Source of the DNA: a bacterium
GTDB taxonomy: Bacteria > UBP7 > UBA6624
Direction: 5' to 3'
Assembly (NCBI GenBank): GCA_014384545.1
Contig: JACNFQ010000071.1
Span: forward strand, 9,567-30,685
Length of the DNA: 21,119 bases
Below, piece after piece: positions 16,393 through 21,119 of the stretch; within the stretch, counting starts at the first letter, position 1; every line of letters starts with the position of its first letter. The position numbers were made by a program, and so were the translations under genes. Below the pieces are notes generated by a model that did not search any database, was not told the origin of the DNA, and was given only the letters and a program-made list of their open reading frames with translations.

Positions 16393-17447
16393 CCTTTCCT
16401 CCTATAAAAAGGGAGTTTTACTCTCGTTGCCTTACGGGGTCTTCCCCCCTTCATCACAACGAGGTCTCCCTCTGGTCTCTCCCTTGAAATGAGAGCGAGA
16501 CCGATGGGGTGACCAAGAGTAGGACTAAAAAGTCCACTCGTGACCCTACCCACACACTCTTCTCCACAATAGACCTCATTTCCAAATCGAACGGGTATCC
16601 GTGTCTGAATACCCACCCTCTCTCTAGTTGAACCCTCTTCTCTCTCCTTCAATAGAGCCCCTTTCCCCACAAACGAGCCCTTATTCCATTTTACGGCCCA
16701 CTCTAACCCTGTTTCTAGGGGAGAAGTGCGGGGCGAAATATCTTGACCATGTAACGGAAAGGAAGCTTCCAGTCTAAGAACATCTCGAGCCGCCAGTCCG
16801 CAAGGACGCGCTCCCGCAGAGATAAGCCCCTCCCAAACAACGAATGCGCTCTGAAGAGGAATAAAGAGTTCAAATCCGTCTTCACCTGTATACCCTGTTC
16901 GGGCACCAGAAACCAGATTGCCCAAGATCTCCCCCTTCCCCAACCCAAACCGAGGAATCCCCTTTGATGAAAACCCCAGTTCGCTCAATGTTGCAGCAGC
17001 ATGAGGACCCTGGAGAGCGACAAGAACGATTGATTCTGAATCATCCTCCATCACCACCCCCTTACCCACTCTTTCCCTTATCCACGCCCAATCCCCATCC
17101 CTGTTCCCCGCATTGACGACAAGATTCCATAGATCCTCTTCTACTCGATAGGCGATCAGGTCATCCACAATCCCTCCCTTTTCGTTCAATAACAGAGTGT
17201 ATTGGGCTTTTCCGATCGGGACTAAAGAGAGGTCGTTTGTTACCAAAGGTTGGAGCGCCCCTAGAACATTCCCCCTTATAGAGAAAGTGCCCATGTGAGA
17301 GACATCGAATAGTCCCACATCTTCGCGAACCGCCTTCACTTCTTGAGAGACTCCTTCAGAATACCACAAAGGCATCTCCCATTCCCCAAAGGAACCCATT
17401 TTCGCACCCAACGAAAGATGGGCGTCATAAAGATAAGTATGGCGCAT
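16389..17447 (-). CDS. gcvT: Aminomethyltransferase (T protein of glycine cleavage)
   Basis: 352 residues, normal length. It transfers the methylene group from GcvH to tetrahydrofolate and releases ammonia. Seen are the N-terminal LYDAHLSLGAKMGSFGEWEM, FDVSHMGTFSIRG (47-59), KAQYTLLLNEKGGIVDDLIAYR with the conserved acidic pair at 95-96, LVVNAGNRDGDW and RTGYTGEDGFELF. The C-terminal part has LEAGLEW-like and VGRVTSG segments. It is the first gene of the run and starts at ATG 17445-17447 with a TAGAAT box 6 nt upstream and no Shine-Dalgarno, consistent with a leaderless transcript. No glycine-riboswitch-sized leader is present: only 41 bp separate it from the divergent gene at 17489. Confidence 0.95.
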   Translation of the reverse strand: MRHTYLYDAHLSLGAKMGSFGEWEMPLWYSEGVSQEVKAVREDVGLFDVSHMGTFSIRGNVLGALQPLVTNDLSLVPIGKAQYTLLLNEKGGIVDDLIAYRVEEDLWNLVVNAGNRDGDWAWIRERVGKGVVMEDDSESIVLVALQGPHAAATLSELGFSSKGIPRFGLGKGEILGNLVSGARTGYTGEDGFELFIPLQSAFVVWEGLISAGARPCGLAARDVLRLEASFPLHGQDISPRTSPLETGLEWAVKWNKGSFVGKGALLKEREEGSTRERVGIQTRIPVRFGNEVYCGEECVGRVTSGLFSPTLGHPIGLALISRERPEGDLVVMKGGRPRKATRVKLPFYRRKG

Positions 17448-17459
17448 CGGGAGATTCTA
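17448..17459 (-). promoter_or_regulatory. Candidate leaderless promoter of gcvT (-10 box TAGAAT in a palindrome)
   Basis: On the minus strand TAGAAT occupies 17459-17454 and the gcvT ATG follows after 6 nt (CTCCCG). The box is part of the perfect 10-bp palindrome ATTCTAGAAT (17454-17463), so the same TAGAAT also faces the divergent gene. Confidence 0.55.
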
Positions 17460-17475
17460 GAATAAACGACCCCCA

Positions 17476-17488
17476 TAGGATGCCCATT
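17476..17488 (+). promoter_or_regulatory. Candidate leaderless promoter of the zinc-finger gene (-10 box TAGGAT)
   Basis: TAGGAT at 17476-17481 ends 7 nt (GCCCATT) before the ATG at 17489, matching the NYN promoter in box and spacing. An earlier in-frame ATG at 17480 overlaps this box, which favours 17489 as the start. The palindrome at 17454-17463 offers an alternative forward box 25 nt upstream. Confidence 0.45.
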
Positions 17489-18070
17489 ATGTCGATTGAA
17501 ATCGTAGGAGAGGGAGAAGAAGACCTCTGCGGATGGTGCTTGGATGGACTCTCCGACGCGTATGTCGTTTGTGGCATGTGTGGTGGCAAGTACCACCATT
17601 CTTGTTGGTCTCATGCAAGGCGGTGTGCGATATCCAACTGCAAAGGTCAGCCGCTCCAAGGATTGCCTGCTCCCGTCGCTACGATACCGATGAATGTGAC
17701 AACTGATGTTGTAGAGAGAGTTCCCCCTGCTCAACCTTCCTCACCCTCCCCATCCCCTGCTCCCATAACACCTGGATTCCATTGGGGAGCTGCACTCTTG
17801 GGTCCTATTTGGGGATTTGCACATGGCGGAGCTAGCGGACTAAGGACACTCCTTTTCCACGCCCTTCTTTGGCCCTTTGGAGTTGGATGGCTAGCACCAC
17901 TTCTCATTGGGATGCTAGGGTGGGATTGGGGATGGAGGGAGCATGCCTCTCTTGGGGGAACACCTATGGAATATGTCGTTAGAGAAAGGGCATGGAATCA
18001 GGCTGGTTTTATCGCGGTAGGACTTGGTCTCATCCTGTGGTTTATCCTGAATGCGACCGGCGTCCTTTGA
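17489..18070 (+). CDS. Zinc-finger (RING-like) membrane protein
   Basis: 193 residues. The N-terminal 51 residues carry metal-ligand spacing of a RING/PHD-like finger: C14-x2-C17, C28-x2-C31, H36-x2-C39, then C46-x4-C51. This resembles prokaryotic RING-type fingers found in bacterial membrane proteins. A Pro/Ser-rich linker (about 73-92) follows, then a hydrophobic domain of about three membrane segments (GAALLGPIWGFAHG, then LLFHALLWPFGVGWLAPLLIGML, then GFIAVGLGLILWFILNAT), with conserved-looking Trp/Gly between them (GWDWGWREH). The role is unknown; a sensor or protein-interaction module is inference only. A start 9 bp upstream (17480) is possible. The TGA overlaps the TTG start of the hydrolase (TTGA at 18067-18070). 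Confidence 0.8.
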   Translation: MSIEIVGEGEEDLCGWCLDGLSDAYVVCGMCGGKYHHSCWSHARRCAISNCKGQPLQGLPAPVATIPMNVTTDVVERVPPAQPSSPSPSPAPITPGFHWGAALLGPIWGFAHGGASGLRTLLFHALLWPFGVGWLAPLLIGMLGWDWGWREHASLGGTPMEYVVRERAWNQAGFIAVGLGLILWFILNATGVL

Positions 18071-18822
18071 AAATCCTCCTTCTCCATGGGGCAGGAATGG
18101 GACCTCAGGTTTGGGAGGGGTTAGATCCCTATTGGCCCACCGAATGGAAAATCGTCACACCTCTCCTCCCGGGGCATCAAAGTGCCCCTCCTCCAACTCC
18201 TCCTAATCTTGAAGGACTCACAGAGTGGGTCGCGGACACCATTCAAAACCACAAGCCAAGGATTGTCTTGGGATGGTCAATGGGGTCTTATGCTCTCCTA
18301 GAAACGATCTTTCGTAAAGGGGAACTCGGGTTGGCTGGTGTTGCCATCGTCAATGGTTCACCGCCACCAACCCTCTCTTCCACACCCCACGAAGTGATTC
18401 AAAGAAGGATGGATGCTCATTTCTTGAACCCCTTGAGGATTGCTGAGCCCTTTATTCAACTCCTAGCTAAGAAGGGATGGTCACCCCAGGCGACTGGGGG
18501 CCTAAGAGAAGGTGTCCTATTAGCTAACGAACCCTTCTTGCGTCAAGTCCGATGGGATATGTTCTTGACCCCCTTTGGTGCCCGTATCCCTACATTCCCC
18601 CTCCCCTTGCTCGTACTTCACGGCAAACGCGACCGTATCAACCCCCTCTCTCAAGCGGAATGGATTTCTAGGAATGCACCTCATGTCCATTTGGAAGTCT
18701 TGCCTGGTGCCCACGCTCCTTTTGGCCATCACCCCCAGCACTTCGTTGACGCTCTTGTCCGGGGACTTCGTTGCCTGATGCCACCCAAAGTGCTACCCCA
18801 TTCCGGTTCTGGGGAGCATTGA
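18067..18822 (+). CDS. Alpha/beta hydrolase, BioH-like
   Basis: 251 residues from the TTG at 18067. Visible are the oxyanion-loop HGAGMGPQVW near the start, the nucleophile elbow GWSMGS, the acid in LHGKRDRI and the His in GAHAPFGHHPQHFVDALVRGL. The His region and the GWSxG elbow resemble BioH, the pimeloyl-ACP methyl ester esterase of biotin synthesis. No bio genes are nearby, so a general carboxylesterase is equally possible. The frame is open back to ATG 17992, but those 25 codons lie within the upstream gene and are not hydrolase-like. The TTG gives MKILLLHGAG, the expected first strand, and overlaps the upstream TGA as TTGA. Confidence 0.82.
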   Translation: MKILLLHGAGMGPQVWEGLDPYWPTEWKIVTPLLPGHQSAPPPTPPNLEGLTEWVADTIQNHKPRIVLGWSMGSYALLETIFRKGELGLAGVAIVNGSPPPTLSSTPHEVIQRRMDAHFLNPLRIAEPFIQLLAKKGWSPQATGGLREGVLLANEPFLRQVRWDMFLTPFGARIPTFPLPLLVLHGKRDRINPLSQAEWISRNAPHVHLEVLPGAHAPFGHHPQHFVDALVRGLRCLMPPKVLPHSGSGEH

Positions 18823-19025
18823 TTGTCCACGCCCCCGCTTCCCCAAAAGATCCAGTTATTAGGCGGGGGGTTGTGGCTCTTCGTTAGGTCGGGGGTTGTG
18901 GCTCTCCGTTTGGTCGGGGCTTGTGGCTCCCCGAGCCTCAAGCCTTGCCCTAAAGTGGTGGTCGCCCTAACTGGAAAGGGATGTTATCGGTGACAGGTAG
19001 AGATAGGGGATAGACGAGGGGAAAA
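18823..19025. other. Convergent intergenic region with G-rich repeats
   Basis: 203 bp between two genes that point at each other. It holds three tandem 25-bp repeats (18861-18935) and two possible longer stems: TGGGGA (18810-18815) with TCCCCA (18840-18845), and CCCCCGC (18832-18838) with GCGGGGG (18863-18869). None is followed by a T-run, so intrinsic termination is only a guess. I see no gene in it, and nothing notable in 18936-19025. Confidence 0.5.
18861..18935 (+). repeat. Three tandem 25-bp repeats
   Basis: Units at 18861-18885, 18886-18910 and 18911-18935 share the core GGGG-TTGTGGCTC with small differences (first versus second copy differ at a few positions; the third reads TCGGGGCTTGTGGCTCCCCG). 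The third copy alone can fold as TCGGGG, a 9-nt loop, CCCCGA. The copies abut without spacers, so it is not a CRISPR array. Confidence 0.85.
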
Positions 19026-19901
19026 CTACCATTCGCGCTCTTTCCCTAGGGTTGCACCTTCACCCACTTCAGTCAGGAAAAAGGTCTCAATAATCCACGC
19101 TGCAAAATCAAACTCACTCTCTTTGACACTACAGCGGTGGTTGCCAGGATCCCAATGGTGGTTGTTATGCATGCCAAAAGAAAAGAAGGTAACGAGATGA
19201 ATAAACCAGTTGTTTCTCGCTTCACAGACATGGCCTCCACGGGTTAGAGGATAGTTCTTATACCCCCACATATGGCAAACGACATTGAGACAAGCAAACT
19301 GGACATTGACAATCGCTGCCGGAACGAGCATACAAAACAAAAGCCACTCCCATCCAACCCACCACAAAACAGCGACATAAAGTGCCACAATGGGGTAGTA
19401 ATAGAGATGGGTAATGCGATAAATGGGGTCACCGATGAGACCCCTGAAATACTTCTTGTTGGCCTGGACATCAAAACGATAGGCAGGAGGTAAAAAGAGA
19501 AAGACATGCCACCACTTATCTTGATGGGGGGAATGGGGGTCCTCGTCCGTTTCACACTCGGCATGGTGCTTGCGGTGGACAACCGACCAGTGCAAGGGGC
19601 TTCCGACAAGCGTGGGCAGCCCCCAGAATAACAAGAAGATGCGACCCAAGGTCGTCGTCTTGAATGCGACATGAGAATCATGACGGTGCAAGCCGATATC
19701 GAGACCGACCACAATCATCATAAAGTTGATTCCCAAAGCCCACATCCACATCCCAAAGCTCTCTTGAGGGTGGTCCAAACTCCAAATCACGGCAGGAATA
19801 AAAAGGAGGGGTTTGAGAATCATCAACCACCGGGTCAAAAAGTCGTAGGATCCCTCAAGTGCCGTGCGCACCCAATCCTCCTTCGGCGAAGAGCTTTTCA
19901 C
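19026..19901 (-). CDS. Membrane fatty-acid (acyl-CoA delta-9 type) desaturase
   Basis: 291 residues. A di-iron membrane enzyme that puts a cis double bond into acyl chains using O2. All three histidine boxes are present: HRHDSH (72-77), HRKHH (109-113) and HNNHH (245-249), the last in the family context ARNNWFIHLVTFFSFGMHNNHH-like (about 228-249), plus hydrophobic segments around 27-42, 52-68, 86-100 and 168-200. The start is GTG at 19899-19901, overlapping the TGA of the flavoprotein gene (GTGA), with AAGGAAAAGA just upstream. Co-translation with the flavoprotein suggests that both act on one lipid-like substrate, though this is inference. The electron donor is not encoded in the window. Confidence 0.9.
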   Translation of the reverse strand: MKSSSPKEDWVRTALEGSYDFLTRWLMILKPLLFIPAVIWSLDHPQESFGMWMWALGINFMMIVVGLDIGLHRHDSHVAFKTTTLGRIFLLFWGLPTLVGSPLHWSVVHRKHHAECETDEDPHSPHQDKWWHVFLFLPPAYRFDVQANKKYFRGLIGDPIYRITHLYYYPIVALYVAVLWWVGWEWLLFCMLVPAAIVNVQFACLNVVCHMWGYKNYPLTRGGHVCEARNNWFIHLVTFFSFGMHNNHHWDPGNHRCSVKESEFDFAAWIIETFFLTEVGEGATLGKEREW

Positions 19902-21119
19902 TCTTTTCCTTGGGCTTCGTCAGTCATCTCCAAAGTGAGACCACCCTCATGCTGAAACCGCTTGAAAAGACGGGTAAAAATACGACCAAACTCCGCAATC
20001 GCATCGGGATCGTAGGCAATAAACGTCCGAATATAAAGATCTCTCATCTTGGGATTCCTATTGCCCCACTCCAAGAAAAAGTCAATGAACTTCGGTTCAT
20101 AATAGAGGAGTGCCATCCCCTGAATATGGAACAGAATATCTCCCAGAGCAGCAAGGTATTTCTCCGGATAAGATGAAAGTCTCTCCTTAGAAAGATCACC
20201 TTCTTCCATCGCAGAAAGAACTTCATCAGCGAGCCATGCGGCACTGTTCTGCACCACAAAGAGACCTGCTGAGAATATGGGGTCTATGAAGCCAGCAGAA
20301 TCTCCAATCAAGACCCAACCATCCCCCACCAACTCGGTGGATCGTGCAGCGAAGCGATCTAAGTTTGCTCCCCCTGTTCCTTTCTCTACTCTTTCGAACC
20401 CTGTAACCCTCTTTGCATCCTTGATACGATCCCACACATAGGGATTGGTTTGGATCCATTTCTCAAAGAACGCTTCTGGATCTCTTTCATACTCTTCTCC
20501 GTGTGTTTCTCGATCTGCCACGATGCCGATAGACGCTTTTGGCGCCAATAAAGGAGCCCACCAAAACCACATGCGGTCGGCCCCGAAACAGAGGCGAACG
20601 AGGCCTTCTTTCTTCCCTTCATCTCTCTTTACACCTTCGTAATGAGCAAAGACAGAAAAGGAGTGGAGTTCATCAATCTCGGTCCTTAACCCCAACTTTC
20701 TAGGGAGAAAGTTTGCCCGTCCTGACGCGTCTACAAGCAACTTACATCTCACTTCATGAGACTTGCCATGTTGCGAAAACCGAACCCCCACGACCCTTCC
20801 ATCCTCTTTCAGAATATCTTCTACCCATGCTTCTTCAAGGGCTACCACCCCCATTTCACGAGCATGGTTCAACAAGAAATGGTCGTATTCACCTCTATCA
20901 AAGGTATATACAAAGGGGCGACAGAGAGGGTCTTCTGGATGTACATCTTGCTCAAAATCAAAGACTGTGCCATTGGGGGACATCCAAGATGCACCCCACT
21001 TTCGGATAAAGCGACCATCAAGCATCTCTTGAGTAATGCCCAACCTGTTCCACATTCTCCATAGAGCCGTGGGAGCAATAATCTCACCCACGGCAAATCG
21101 AGGGAACTTTGCCCCCTCA
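19898..21119 (-). CDS. FAD-dependent monooxygenase, flavin halogenase-like, N-terminus cut off
   Basis: At least 406 residues visible; the frame stays open to the right edge, so the N-terminus with the FAD-binding GxGxxG is missing. The GTG at 21091 is not the start: the codons before it read KFPRFAVGE, the usual second conserved block of tryptophan-halogenase-like flavoproteins. Further marks are DASGRANFLPRKLGL, a WxWW-like stretch in DRMWFWWAPLL at the place where halogenases have WxWxIP, and GDSAGFIDPIFSAGL, which binds FAD. The WxWxIP motif is imperfect (Ala replaces Ile), so a hydroxylase, a reductase of the geranylgeranyl-reductase group or a halogenase remain possible. It overlaps the desaturase by 4 bp. 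Confidence 0.8.
   Translation of the reverse strand, partial: EGAKFPRFAVGEIIAPTALWRMWNRLGITQEMLDGRFIRKWGASWMSPNGTVFDFEQDVHPEDPLCRPFVYTFDRGEYDHFLLNHAREMGVVALEEAWVEDILKEDGRVVGVRFSQHGKSHEVRCKLLVDASGRANFLPRKLGLRTEIDELHSFSVFAHYEGVKRDEGKKEGLVRLCFGADRMWFWWAPLLAPKASIGIVADRETHGEEYERDPEAFFEKWIQTNPYVWDRIKDAKRVTGFERVEKGTGGANLDRFAARSTELVGDGWVLIGDSAGFIDPIFSAGLFVVQNSAAWLADEVLSAMEEGDLSKERLSSYPEKYLAALGDILFHIQGMALLYYEPKFIDFFLEWGNRNPKMRDLYIRTFIAYDPDAIAEFGRIFTRLFKRFQHEGGLTLEMTDEAQGKE

Noticed and set aside
17448-17488. Glycine riboswitch upstream of gcvT
   Set aside because: The divergent gap is only 41 bp, too short for the aptamer, and the TAGAAT spacing leaves essentially no leader.
17992-18066. ATG start at 17992 for the BioH-like hydrolase
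   Set aside because: The extra 25 codons overlap the zinc-finger gene and are not hydrolase-like; TTG at 18067 starts the first strand and gives a TTGA overlap.
18861-18935. CRISPR array
   Set aside because: The repeats abut with no spacers, there are only three, and no cas gene is near.
19244-19714. 156-codon minus-strand open frame inside the desaturase
   Set aside because: It is an alternative frame of the desaturase, whose three histidine boxes fix the true frame.
21089-21091. GTG as the true start of the flavoprotein
   Set aside because: Conserved residues (KFPRFAVGE) continue in frame through this codon to the window edge, so the gene is truncated by the window.

Overview
The window is ordinary bacterial chromosome, tightly packed, with a G+C content that looks to be near one half. 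The core genes suggest a free-living bacterium with respiratory (oxidative) metabolism: isocitrate dehydrogenase, succinyl-CoA synthetase, class II fumarase, the glycine cleavage system with a single-chain P protein, an O2-dependent fatty-acid desaturase and a class A penicillin-binding protein (so a peptidoglycan wall). I cannot name the phylum. No rRNA, tRNA, CRISPR array, insertion sequence or phage gene is visible.

Layout. (1) 75-3696, minus strand: tyrS-icd-sucC-sucD, a tightly coupled run. sucD breaks off after about 27 recognisable codons at the left edge. (2) 3727-6654, plus strand: a bifunctional penicillin-binding protein, then the Fe-S/P-loop ATPase Mrp. (3) 6664-9119, minus strand: a NYN-domain nuclease overlapping an SLC13/TrkA-C transporter. 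(4) 9196-10379: two uncharacterised convergent genes whose stop codons overlap. (5) 10456-12488, plus strand: fumC and a coupled membrane protein, whose end runs 47 bp into the convergent lplA. (6) 12442-17447, minus strand: gcvT-gcvH-gcvP-lplA, an operon holding glycine cleavage together with the ligase likely to lipoylate GcvH. (7) 17489-18822, plus strand: a zinc-finger membrane protein coupled to a BioH-like hydrolase. (8) 18823-19025: a short convergent gap holding three tandem 25-bp repeats. (9) 19026-21119, minus strand: a halogenase/monooxygenase-like flavoprotein (cut by the right edge) coupled to a fatty-acid desaturase.

The most distinctive signal is in how genes start. Six genes that begin transcripts have a TAGAAT or TAGGAT box ending 6-8 nt before the start codon, which fits leaderless mRNAs. 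Genes inside operons instead show start/stop overlaps of 4 bp (ATGA, GTGA or TTGA), some with a Shine-Dalgarno sequence. This pattern decides the starts of fumC (TTG), the NYN gene (GTG) and the zinc-finger gene. I did not find a clearly novel defence or mobile system. The best candidates for new biology are the flavoprotein-desaturase pair, the nuclease-transporter pair, the zinc-finger/hydrolase pair and the 25-bp repeats.
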